From: Bradyrhizobium glycinis
GTDB taxonomy: Bacteria > Pseudomonadota > Alphaproteobacteria > Rhizobiales > Xanthobacteraceae
DNA length: 64,000 nucleotides
Direction: 5' to 3'
NCBI RefSeq assembly: GCF_016031655.1
Contig: NZ_JACCHQ010000018.1
Coordinates: 105,216-169,215, forward strand
In this document: positions 36,528 through 44,310 of the stretch, one piece after another
Layout: every line of letters begins with the position of its first letter
Numbering within the stretch: the stretch's first letter is position 1
Notes under the pieces: model-generated
Seen by the model: the letters and a program-made list of their open reading frames with translations, nothing else
What the model was told of the DNA's origin: nothing
The model's database searches: none
Program-made: the position numbers and the translations under genes

Positions 36528-37118
36528 ATGACCGCAATCGAGAACACCGCACTTGGCAGACTGGAGAAGGAGGGACGCCTGCTCAACGCCGTATTCAAGG
36601 GTGGGACTACCAAGCCGGGCCGGTTCGGCTTTCGCGGCGACGTCGCACTAAAATTCCAAACGCAAGTCGCGGACGAGAAACGGCCACCGGACTATTCGAT
36701 CGAGCAGGTCTTGACGATCGCGCAGCACGGAGAACGCACTATTCCGGTGCTGGCAGGCTACCTGCATTCTTTCGCGTATCTTGCGGACGTCGCGACTGTT
36801 CTTGACGGTGCCTTAAGCCCGGACGGCAGCTACTTCATGTTCTGCAACAACATAGATTTGCTGGCTAAGTACCGAATCAAACTTGGTGATATTTGTTTCC
36901 ATGTCTTGCCGTGCGATGAATCCACCGTTTGGAAGGAGATGATGGAGCTGGTCGGGCTCAACAAGGATGACCTCAAGAAGCTCGATCCGGCCGGCAAGCT
37001 TGATCATCTCCTCGATGCCACAAACGATCTTGATCTGTCCTATGAGGAGATCTCGTACGACGACGGGCTAAAGGGAATGGAGCCGGTGAAAAACCGCAAC
37101 GAGAACCGGCCGGTCTGA
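36528..37118 (+). CDS. Unknown nif-cluster protein, plus strand
   Basis: A 196-residue soluble protein (TAIENTALGRLEKEGRLLNAVFKGGTTKPGRFGFRGD...). It has a 'PV-AGYLHSFAYLADVA' helix, two cysteines (MFCNNIDLL; HVLPCDE) and an acidic C-terminal half. I recognise no family. ATG 36528 is preceded by GAGGAC. It runs opposite to all other nif genes and shares a divergent control region, with sigma-54 elements on both sides, with iscN, so symbiotic expression is likely. It could be a nitrogenase accessory factor. Confidence 0.75.
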   Translation: MTAIENTALGRLEKEGRLLNAVFKGGTTKPGRFGFRGDVALKFQTQVADEKRPPDYSIEQVLTIAQHGERTIPVLAGYLHSFAYLADVATVLDGALSPDGSYFMFCNNIDLLAKYRIKLGDICFHVLPCDESTVWKEMMELVGLNKDDLKKLDPAGKLDHLLDATNDLDLSYEEISYDDGLKGMEPVKNRNENRPV

Positions 37119-37125
37119 GCGGTCT

Positions 37126-37521
37126 TCAGTTGTTGGGTGATGCTTCGTCTTCGACAAGACGCACGCCGAGGACACAGATATCATCATCCAGAACTGCCAA
37201 CGCGATTGGCGTAAGCGTTCTACCCTGACATGGACCTTCGACGCACCGGCCGGTGCCGAGTTCGAAGGTCGAACCGTGCTTGCCGCACATCAGTCGATTA
37301 CCGTATGGATCGAGGAACTGGTTCCGCTCCCAGTCCAAATTGACGCTGTTGTGGGGGCATTCATTGACATAGCCAAACACCTTTTTGCCCCAGCGCACCA
37401 CAATGATGGACCACGGGTGGTGATTGCCATCATCATCGACGGCCATCAGGCGGAATCCCATCGCCTGGCGGCTCGGAATGTCGTTAAAGCCGCAAACCGC
37501 ATAGATCGCATCTGGCTGCAT
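37126..37521 (-). CDS. Rieske 2Fe-2S protein of the nif cluster
   Basis: A 131-residue protein with the Rieske ligands CPH (C55, H57) and CGKHGS (C79, H82) and typical surrounding sequence (FGYVNECPHNSVNLDW, DPYGNRLMCGKHGSTFELGTG). It probably acts as a soluble electron carrier; partners are unknown. It converges on the plus-strand unknown gene (8 bp between stops). A GCAC-N-TTTGC element upstream is too poor to call a promoter. Confidence 0.88.
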   Translation of the reverse strand: MQPDAIYAVCGFNDIPSRQAMGFRLMAVDDDGNHHPWSIIVVRWGKKVFGYVNECPHNSVNLDWERNQFLDPYGNRLMCGKHGSTFELGTGRCVEGPCQGRTLTPIALAVLDDDICVLGVRLVEDEASPNN

Positions 37522-37885
37522 TTATCACTCGTACATTGCAAGACGTTCTTCATTGTCGCCGTGCAATCAATACTGCAAAAACCGTGCAAGCGCCGGAACG
37601 GCCCGATTAATACAACGCGCAAGCTTCACTATGCAGTGCCTCATTGGCAGGGCCGCACAATTAGACCAACTCGCGCGAAACTTGAGCCTTGCTACCCGTT
37701 CAATGCTTGGCTGCGCAGGTACGGCTTTCGCTGGACCATTTGCCGGAGGATTAAACCCGGTGGCTGGTCTTTGCCGCTCGCTCACGCCGCGCTGAAAAGG
37801 GCCGGTACACGCCCCGCGATGGCCTATCCCATCGCGGAGATCGCAGGTGCCTTCGCCGAGAGTTGAACGATTCCTTTCGGTAAGC

Positions 37886-37921
37886 GAGGGGGGCGCACGC
37901 GGCGAGCGTGCGCCCCTTTTT
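37886..37921 (+). terminator. Very strong rho-independent terminator, plus strand
   Basis: GGGGCGCACGC-GGCGA-GCGTGCGCCCC is a perfect 11-bp stem (37890-37916), followed by TTTTT on the plus strand. The neighbouring genes (Rieske and nopP) are both on the minus strand. About 60 bases earlier is a second stem, CCGCGATGG-CCTAT-CCCATCGCGG (37814-37836). It may end an unrecognised plus-strand RNA. On the minus strand it lacks a U-run but could still stop nopP transcripts. Confidence 0.75.
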
Positions 37922-37996
37922 GCCAAGACTCTTGCGCACCCGCGTGGAACGGGCGAAGTCCGTTATTTCTGGCCCGCTGTTTCTATTACAGCCACC

Positions 37997-38839
37997 TTAG
38001 TCCATGCGCAGACCCCTACTAAGGGCGCGCTCCAAGTAAAATGAAGCGTTATCGTCTGAGGAATCCGAATCGTACCTTCGCTCAGCATCGATACCCTCAG
38101 CTGAAAGATACTTCGTAGGCTTGCCGACCCGCTGCCACTCGCCGTTCTCGTTCTTCCCCCACACTTCGGGGTGCTGGTTAGGATCAAGCACCCAGTAGTT
38201 CCGGCCGAAGTGAACAAAACCCATTTCCGCTAGACGGGGCTCCACCTCTCTTGTGGCAGGACGTGACAAGACCAACGGACGATCGCCGTCCTGTCGAAGT
38301 TGATGCTCCAACAAGATATCGCCCGCGTTCTCGACCAGCGGATGAGTAACTCGGAGATCTACCACGGACGTGATATCGTTGCGCCCAAACTGTTCCCGGA
38401 AGCGTTCGCTATTAATAAGAGCCGGGCCTCCGGCTCTCAAAAGCCCAACAGTTTTGTCGCCCAACTTATAGCTGTAAAATTTCGCCTCTTTATCTGGATC
38501 ATCATAGGTGTTGACGTAACTTCCGGCAACCGTTGCCGCGCGCTCAGCTTTCCCCCACACGAAATCCGGGTACTCTTCTGGGTTCTCGACAATGTGCCTG
38601 ATGTCATCCCCCAAAGAAAATCTCCTTACTTCGGCCATGAAGTCATCGCGGTCATAGATCTCGCGAATCGGCGGCTTTGACTCCAGAGAGTATCGCGCTG
38701 TCGTTTCAGATGACGATCCACCGGACTCCATACTTGCAATTGTTTCCGCAAAACGGGGACTATCGCCCGCGCCCCCCCATTCATCAGCTTGGCTAGCGCT
38801 TGTGGACTGGCTGGATGAGCCAACGATTCTGTTATACAT
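37997..38839 (-). CDS. nopP: NopP-type T3SS effector
   Basis: A 280-residue protein opening MYNRIVGSSSQSTSAS, the conserved NopP start and secretion signal, then a Ser-rich segment and a conserved globular region (MAEVRRFSLGDDIRHIVENPEEYPDFVWGKAERAATVA by position, residues ~70-110) ending SRGLRMD. NopP is phosphorylated by plant kinases and affects host-range (for example Rj2-type incompatibility). No enzymatic motif is visible. ATG 38839 has CAGGAG upstream. It is placed between nif operons. A tts-like box lies 152 bp upstream. Confidence 0.85.
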   Translation of the reverse strand: MYNRIVGSSSQSTSASQADEWGGAGDSPRFAETIASMESGGSSSETTARYSLESKPPIREIYDRDDFMAEVRRFSLGDDIRHIVENPEEYPDFVWGKAERAATVAGSYVNTYDDPDKEAKFYSYKLGDKTVGLLRAGGPALINSERFREQFGRNDITSVVDLRVTHPLVENAGDILLEHQLRQDGDRPLVLSRPATREVEPRLAEMGFVHFGRNYWVLDPNQHPEVWGKNENGEWQRVGKPTKYLSAEGIDAERRYDSDSSDDNASFYLERALSRGLRMD

Positions 38840-38989
38840 CAGATCGCTCTCCTGTCGGCAAATTTGCACGCGATCGAGCTCGTGCCGCGCAAGCTCACGG
38901 TGAAAATATACACCCTAGCTGACCACAACCTGACCGTAGCATCCGCCCGGCACTCCGACGCGACGGCGGCAATACGCAGGCGAGTCACC

Positions 38990-39020
38990 CATAGCCGCTG
39001 GTCACTAATCGTAGGCTGAC
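38990..39020 (-). promoter_or_regulatory. Probable tts box of nopP
   Basis: Minus strand from 39020: GTCAGCCTACGATTAG followed by a CTAT around positions 27-30. It keeps GTCAGC, T8, G11, AG and the terminal CTA but has C for T at position 7 and a one-base offset, so it is weaker than the other three boxes. Confidence 0.5.
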
Positions 39021-39713
39021 GGCGGGTGATACCTTGTGCTTGATGTGAAGTCGAACGGCGCCGATCTACAGCAAGGGCCTCTCCTCGGACCGCCGCCACC
39101 ATTGAGCCACCCCACTAGACTGGAAACGTTGGCCAATGCAGCCGTCTATCGAAGTTCGGCGGCCTGCGAGCAGAATTGCGGCTCTGTGTTTTTCGAGCGC
39201 GTCGTCCACGACCCGCATACGCTAATGCAGCATCCAATTCTGTGGCAGCGCCATCCAGTCCGCGGTGGAGAATTGCGTAGGACACAGGTGCAAGAATGCG
39301 CTTCAACGCGATCGGCAACCATAGGGCGGACAATTGTCCGCCCGCCGCACCGCCGCGTCCTAACGCTCCCAGCGATCCTCCTGCGGTGAGCGCCCCAGGA
39401 AAGATGGCCAACATTGGCTCCGCAGGAACGTCCCCTAGCGTCGTAAGGCAACTCGATCACTCCCCCGGCGTAACGGCCAGGGCGCCTTGGCGAGAACGTG
39501 CGCCCTGCGATAGGGCAGCGATACGCAATCAGGCGCCACTCAGTCGCTATGACTTTGCTTCGGGACTAATCAGCCTATGCGGCTATGCGCGAGTGTCCTC
39601 GCCAGTTCTGTCTTGCTGTTCAGTGAAAGACCAGGGCCATTCGACGGCGCCGGGCGAGTCTGTTGACCTGATCACTATCTGGTCTCTCGATATCCCGCCC
39701 GCTGCTCCAGGAC

Positions 39714-39758
39714 AGAGAGAGAGAGAGAGAGAGAGAGTGTGTGTGTGTGTGTGTGTGT
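39714..39758. repeat. GA/GT dinucleotide microsatellite beside fdxB
   Basis: A run of (AG)12 (39714-39737) passes directly into a run of (TG)10-11 (39737-39758), 45 bases with no interruption. It ends 6 bases beyond the fdxB stop (fdxB is on the minus strand). Such long pure dinucleotide tracts are very rare in bacteria. Confidence 0.95.
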
Positions 39759-39764
39759 CCTCCG

Positions 39765-40064
39765 CTATGCAGCTGCCGCTGCGCCCGACACGTGGGTCTG
39801 GCAGTCCGCCGGGCATACCCTGGCGCACGCACCGCAGCCGATGCAGGCACCTTGATCGTTCAGAACCATGATTTTCTTTTCGATCTCATCGTCCTCGTCA
39901 CTGCCGAGGTCGACAAGTTCGCCTTTCTCGTTGATTCCCTTCAAAGTCATGACGTCTCGACCGCACACCTTGAAACAGCGGCCGCAACCGATGCACTTCT
40001 TGCTATTGATCGAGATCAGATATTCTGGCGTCCACTCGCGTCCATCTCGCGTTGCAAATGACAT
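39765..40064 (-). CDS. fdxB: FdxB, nif-specific 4Fe-4S ferredoxin III
   Basis: A 99-residue ferredoxin with CIGCGRCFKVCGRDV and CIGCGACARVCPADC and a long acidic insert between them (ELVDLGSDEDDEIEKK), the FdxB type. It is the last gene of nifDKENX-DUF269-DUF683-fdxB. It probably supplies electrons for cofactor synthesis. Its C-terminal tail is HVSGAAAAA, directly next to the microsatellite, so slippage could alter its 3' untranslated end but not its frame. Confidence 0.95.
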   Translation of the reverse strand: MSFATRDGREWTPEYLISINSKKCIGCGRCFKVCGRDVMTLKGINEKGELVDLGSDEDDEIEKKIMVLNDQGACIGCGACARVCPADCQTHVSGAAAAA

Positions 40065-40078
40065 GGATCGGGGCTCCT

Positions 40079-40279
40079 TTAAGTATTTTCTATCGCCTTC
40101 AATTCACGACTCTTGAGCTCCAGTTCAGCATAGGCGTCGTGCGCCTTCTGCGCCACCACCATGATCGAGGTCCAGTTGGCGGGCAATTCTTCCGAAAGGT
40201 CGTGCAGATCCATCTTGGCCTGTACCGCCTTCACAGACCGTTTCTTTAGTTCTGCCTTCAGTGTTTCACGATCGGCCAT
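40079..40279 (-). CDS. DUF683 small helical protein of the nif cluster
   Basis: A 66-residue protein (ADRETLKAELKKRSVKAVQAKMDLHDLSEELPANWTSIMVVAQKAHDAYAELELKSRELKAIE), a two-helix CCE_0567-type protein found only with nifX/DUF269. It has been proposed to take part in metal handling for FeMo-co. ATG 40279 follows GAGG. Its upstream neighbour, the DUF269 gene, is frameshifted. Confidence 0.88.
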   Translation of the reverse strand: MADRETLKAELKKRSVKAVQAKMDLHDLSEELPANWTSIMVVAQKAHDAYAELELKSRELKAIENT

Positions 40280-40287
40280 TAGGATCC

Positions 40288-40751
40288 TCAATAGTTCGCC
40301 ACGTCCGGAAATTTCCGAATCAGCTCGATTCCTTCGCTGACATATCTGTCGCCCTCTTGCGCGAGCCTTCCCAAATTATCGAAGCCGAAGCGGTGCACAT
40401 CGCGCAGCTGCTTGTTCACGGCGATGAGGCGGCCCCCGATCAACACCGCGCGGCCAAAGCCTTCGTGATGCAGCTTTAGAATCGGCTGGATCATCACGCC
40501 GGTCACCCTCTCGATCGAGAGCCCGACCGCACCGAAGAACAGCTCAACCCGCCACAGCGTATCGGGATCAGGATCACCGATAATCGGCAATGCGGCCGCT
40601 TCTCCTTGTCCAGAATGTAGGGTTGGAGCAGCTCGAGATCACTCTTCGTCTCCCAGGCTCCGTTGACGTCCTGAGCACGCCAGATCTTGATCAACTCCAG
40701 GAGGAACGGCGCGTCGATGGCGCTCTCCTGATGCTCTATTTTCGCGCTCAT
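40288..40751 (-). pseudogene. Frameshifted NifX-associated DUF269 protein
   Basis: The first frame (from ATG 40751) gives MSAKIEHQESAIDAPFLLELIKIWRAQD...LLQPYILDKEKR, and the second (to 40288) gives ALPIIGDPDPDTLWRVELFFGAVGLSIERVTGVMIQP... without loss of conserved sequence. The join lies near 40590-40600, in AAGCGGCCGCATTG, where one base is missing relative to ...KRRALP. DUF269 proteins normally have about 155 residues as one chain. Either the gene has just been inactivated, it is rescued by slippage, or there is a base error. Confidence 0.85.
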
Positions 40752-40757
40752 ATCACC

Positions 40758-41153
40758 TCATTCGTCGAACTCGAACGTACGCCGCCGGTCCTTTGCCATG
40801 GCCTTGCGTAGCCAGGGAGGTGGCGTGCCCTTCAGTACGCCCTCGAGTTTTTCGAGCAAAACCTGAATGCTTTCTGGCTTATTTACCTTGATAGGATGGA
40901 TCTTGTTGGCCACAACTCGCGCAGCCCCGCCCCCCCCAATCGCGGCGACGTAAAGGATTGCGCAATCCTTGATGGCCTCGATCTTCGGCGCCAACTTGTC
41001 GTCATTGCCGTCTTCCTTAAGATCGCCATCAAACTCGATCGCTTTGAGAAACACATGCCCGCCAGGCGTGACATCGTATATCGCGATATTCCTTGCCCAA
41101 CCAAAATGGGCATCGACGTATTGCAGGTCTTGAGTGGCAAACGCGACCTTCAT
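40758..41153 (-). CDS. nifX: NifX, FeMo-co carrier
   Basis: A 131-residue protein with VAFATQDLQYVDAHFGWARNIAIYDV and the IGGGGAARVVANKIHPIKV loop of the NifX/NifY/NafY family. It binds NifB-co/FeMo-co intermediates between NifB, NifEN and NifDK. The start overlaps the nifN stop by 4 bases. A run of eight C in the gene (40924-40931) lies in the GGGGAA segment. Confidence 0.96.
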   Translation of the reverse strand: MKVAFATQDLQYVDAHFGWARNIAIYDVTPGGHVFLKAIEFDGDLKEDGNDDKLAPKIEAIKDCAILYVAAIGGGGAARVVANKIHPIKVNKPESIQVLLEKLEGVLKGTPPPWLRKAMAKDRRRTFEFDE

Positions 41154-42559
41154 GTAAACGACCTCTCAGTTACCCTGACGAAGTCGCGATGTCTCACGTA
41201 TTGTGTCGATCGGGCCGCAGTCCGCCATCTATCGGGCGTAGGCCGATCGTTGTCCTCGCGATGCGCGATCACCAGATTGGCGATATCGAAGATCAGATTG
41301 CGGGTTCCACGATAGCCCACGGATAGTTGGTGTCCCGCGCCAAGCCGATCGAACATCGGAAAACCCGCACGATAGAACGGGATTTTCAGCCGAGCCGCCG
41401 CTTGCCTGCCATGCGAATGTGTGATCAGCAGGTCACAACACCTTGTTTTGGCAAGCTCTTCCAGATCCTCCAGATCGCCAATGAGTACCTCGTTGGTCTT
41501 GATCCGCTCGATCACCTCCGACCGAGTGGTGGTCACGGCCGCGGTCACCTGCACGCCCATTTCGTGCAGCATGCCGGACAGATCGAATAGGAGGTCTGGC
41601 TCAGCTCCGATCGCAAGTTTGCGACCGCCAATATGGAAGTGCGCGTCCAGCATTGCATCGGCGAGCTGGCCGCGCTGGCGCCGATATTTCAATGGTATGG
41701 GGCGGCCGCTGATGTCGCTCAAGAAAGTCATGAATTCGTCGTTCGGACAGAGACCACACAGCCGCTCGAAGACACGAAAAGGCACACCGGTCTTGACCTG
41801 CATGACCTCTGCCGCTCGCTGCATCTGCGCGCCGATTGCAATCGTCCACCCGGCGCGGCCCATGCTCGCAATTTCGTCAACACTAATGCCGCCGACGGTC
41901 GTTGGCGCAAGCTCAGCGGGGATATGCCCATCGAGCGATCCCGCCACGTCAGGCAGGAAGGAGGGAGACAGCCCGAAATCCTCCAGTATCATTCGGAGTT
42001 CATCAAGGTCGCCCGGCGTGAGGTGACATCCCGGCAGAACGTTCACCTTCGATGGATCCCGCAGGCCATTGGCGTTGGGGCCTTCCACCAGCAACTCCAC
42101 AATGCGCGCGACAGCCTTCTCCCAGCCGTCCTGGAACGCGCCCTCAAAATCAGGCGTCGATACATACACCAGTGGCAACTTTGTCAATTGTGGATGCTTG
42201 CGCCGGATTAGCTTGAGGTAGGCATCCACATCCTCGCCATTGGTCTCGGTCACACCGGTCGAGCAGATTCCGATGATCTTTGGCTTGGTACGGTTGTAGA
42301 TGTTCAGTATCGCCTGCTCGAGATTCTCGTAGCCGCCGAGTACGGTCGCGACCTCACTCATCGCGGTGGTCTGCAGCGGTACTGCCTCTTTGAAATGCCG
42401 GACAAAGAGCGTGAGCGCGAAGGACGCGCATCCCTGGGAGCCGTGCAGAAGCGGCATTGCCCCGCGCAACCCCATGAAGGCGAATGCGCCGCCGATCGGC
42501 TGACTCATCTTCAGCGGGTTGATAGCGCAGGCTTTTGTTGGCGCTGTGACGATGGCCAT
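41150..42559 (-). CDS. nifN: NifN, FeMo-co scaffold beta subunit
   Basis: A 469-residue NifK-like protein with KACAINPLKMSQPIGGAFAFMGL and HGSQGCASFALTLFVRHFKE. It lacks the NifK N-terminal extension. With NifE it forms the scaffold on which NifB-co matures to FeMo-co. It starts 10 bases after nifE. Length and motifs are normal. Confidence 0.97.
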   Translation of the reverse strand: MAIVTAPTKACAINPLKMSQPIGGAFAFMGLRGAMPLLHGSQGCASFALTLFVRHFKEAVPLQTTAMSEVATVLGGYENLEQAILNIYNRTKPKIIGICSTGVTETNGEDVDAYLKLIRRKHPQLTKLPLVYVSTPDFEGAFQDGWEKAVARIVELLVEGPNANGLRDPSKVNVLPGCHLTPGDLDELRMILEDFGLSPSFLPDVAGSLDGHIPAELAPTTVGGISVDEIASMGRAGWTIAIGAQMQRAAEVMQVKTGVPFRVFERLCGLCPNDEFMTFLSDISGRPIPLKYRRQRGQLADAMLDAHFHIGGRKLAIGAEPDLLFDLSGMLHEMGVQVTAAVTTTRSEVIERIKTNEVLIGDLEDLEELAKTRCCDLLITHSHGRQAAARLKIPFYRAGFPMFDRLGAGHQLSVGYRGTRNLIFDIANLVIAHREDNDRPTPDRWRTAARSTQYVRHRDFVRVTERSFT

Positions 42560-42568
42560 AACGCCTCG

Positions 42569-44215
42569 CTATTCCGCGGCCTGTCGCATGGCGGATGGCT
42601 TGGACGCCAAGATTTCTTCGATGCGTCTTTGGCAGCAGCCACCGACCGCATTGGTATGCTCTCTGACCGCCGCGACGCTCCTTAAGCCGTGCGCGCAAAT
42701 TGCATCCTCGATCGTACCCAGATCGACCGTGTTACACACGCAGATCTCTCTCGCGCGGCGCGCGGTTTCGGTGAGCGCCGGTTCGCAGGCGCTCGCCGCC
42801 GCCGCCGATTGCATCTGCTGCATCGCCTTTGCCAACGCCTCCCATGGTGCCGGACGACGCAGCTGCACCCAAATCGGACTGGAGAGCGACTTATCGATCT
42901 CCTCCACCAGCTTGACCATCCCGACATAGCCCATATACGCGTGGCAACGCTCCTGGTTGATATCGAGCCAGGGCATGGCCGCTTTCAGCGCGACGAATTG
43001 TGACTTGCCTCCCGATAGCATGATGTCCGCTTTTGCGTCCTTAAAGATATTGTACATTTCGCGCGGCGTCATCTCCTCGATCATATTGGCATCCTGCCCC
43101 ATGAGCTCCTTGATCCGTTGCTTGTCTTCGCTGGTTGATTTCTTCACACTTGTTCCGACTAACTCAAGCCCAGCTTCCTGAAGTGACGCCACGACCGACC
43201 ATGACTTGACGCCGCCGGTAATCAACAAGGCTTTTTTGCCTTTCAATCGTTGCCTATACGGTTCGATCGCAGCCCAAGCCCGCGCTTCCTCGCGCACGAT
43301 CACCGCATCGGTGCGCGCGAGCAGATCTGTCGGCGCGCCGCGTTCAACCAATAAGCGGGCAAGCTGACGGAGGGCTTCGCTCGTATCTCGGATACCGTAG
43401 AACGCCCCCTCGAAGAACGGGATGCCGTAGCGTTGCTCCATCTTCCGTGCGACATTGATCATGGACTTTGAGCACACCAACATCGCAGCCCGCGCGCGAT
43501 GAGATGAAGCGACTTCGCGATATTTGCCATCGCCTGAGATGCAGGACAGAATCCGTATTCCAAGCTCGTCGAGCAATGGCTTCACTTGCCAAAGCTCTCC
43601 CGAGACGTTGTATTCCCCGATCAGGTTGATATCGTACGGCGTGGTGTAGTCTGGCTCTTGCGTCCCGATCACATAATCGAGCAAGGCCTCGCCGGCGAGC
43701 TTGTTCCCGAGGTTCTTCGAGCCGACGAAGCCCGGGGAATTGATCGGGATCACCGGCCTTTCGAACCTTTGAGATGCTGCCTTACAGACTGCGTTGATGT
43801 CGTCGCCGATCATCGCTGGGATGCAAGTTTGATAGACGAAGATGGCGGGCGGGTCGCACTTGTCCATGATCTCCTTGATCGCTTTGCAGAGTCGCTTCTC
43901 GCCCCCGAATACAATGTCTGTTTCGCTCAAATCGGTTGTGAATGCGGTGCGCCACAAATCCGAGCCGGACGACGCCGCGCTACGACTATCCCAGGAATTA
44001 CCTTCGCACGCGATCGGACCATGCACCAAGTGAGCGACGTCGGTGAACGGCTGCAGCGCAACTTTGGCGCCGTCGAAAGCACAGCCGCCGGCAGCGCTGC
44101 CCGGCTGAAGTTGTTTGGTGCAGCCCTGCTTGCGTTCAGCCTCGGACTTACTGCCATTCGTGGGGCAGCCCGGCTCGTCGAAAATCTTCTGCACCGTGGC
44201 CGCTAGTGAACTCAT
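42569..44215 (-). CDS. nifE: NifE, FeMo-co scaffold alpha subunit
   Basis: A 548-residue NifD-like protein with GGCAFDGAKVALQPFTDVAHLVHGPIACEGNSWDSR (by position ~43-78), FTTDLSETDIVFGGEKRL and the conserved cysteines. The C-terminal ~70 residues include CEPALTETARRAREICVCNTVDLGTIEDAICAHGLRSV, an extension with clustered Cys (CVCN) and bacterioferritin-associated-ferredoxin-like character found in rhizobial NifE. It is co-transcribed with nifDK. Confidence 0.96.
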   Translation of the reverse strand: MSSLAATVQKIFDEPGCPTNGSKSEAERKQGCTKQLQPGSAAGGCAFDGAKVALQPFTDVAHLVHGPIACEGNSWDSRSAASSGSDLWRTAFTTDLSETDIVFGGEKRLCKAIKEIMDKCDPPAIFVYQTCIPAMIGDDINAVCKAASQRFERPVIPINSPGFVGSKNLGNKLAGEALLDYVIGTQEPDYTTPYDINLIGEYNVSGELWQVKPLLDELGIRILSCISGDGKYREVASSHRARAAMLVCSKSMINVARKMEQRYGIPFFEGAFYGIRDTSEALRQLARLLVERGAPTDLLARTDAVIVREEARAWAAIEPYRQRLKGKKALLITGGVKSWSVVASLQEAGLELVGTSVKKSTSEDKQRIKELMGQDANMIEEMTPREMYNIFKDAKADIMLSGGKSQFVALKAAMPWLDINQERCHAYMGYVGMVKLVEEIDKSLSSPIWVQLRRPAPWEALAKAMQQMQSAAAASACEPALTETARRAREICVCNTVDLGTIEDAICAHGLRSVAAVREHTNAVGGCCQRRIEEILASKPSAMRQAAE

Positions 44216-44310
44216 CCCTTTTCCTCTCAGCGCAAGCCGGTTGCAAGGTCAACGTCGTGTGGTTGCGCCGTCGTCGAGTGCTTTGGGGACGACAGGCGCA
44301 TAGTCGCTCA

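Noticed and set aside
37590..37606. -24/-12-like element ahead of the Rieske gene
   Set aside because: On the minus strand it reads TTGCAC-N5-TTGC; the invariant GG of the -24 half is missing.
38918..38950. Second tts-like match (GTCAGCTAGGG) upstream of nopP
   Set aside because: After the first seven bases it departs from the consensus (no G12, A13 or AG), so the site ending at 39020 is preferred.
39115..39460. Overlapping frames between nopP and fdxB
   Set aside because: Two frames compete on the same strand, neither has a start signal, and the composition is that of GC-rich non-coding DNA.
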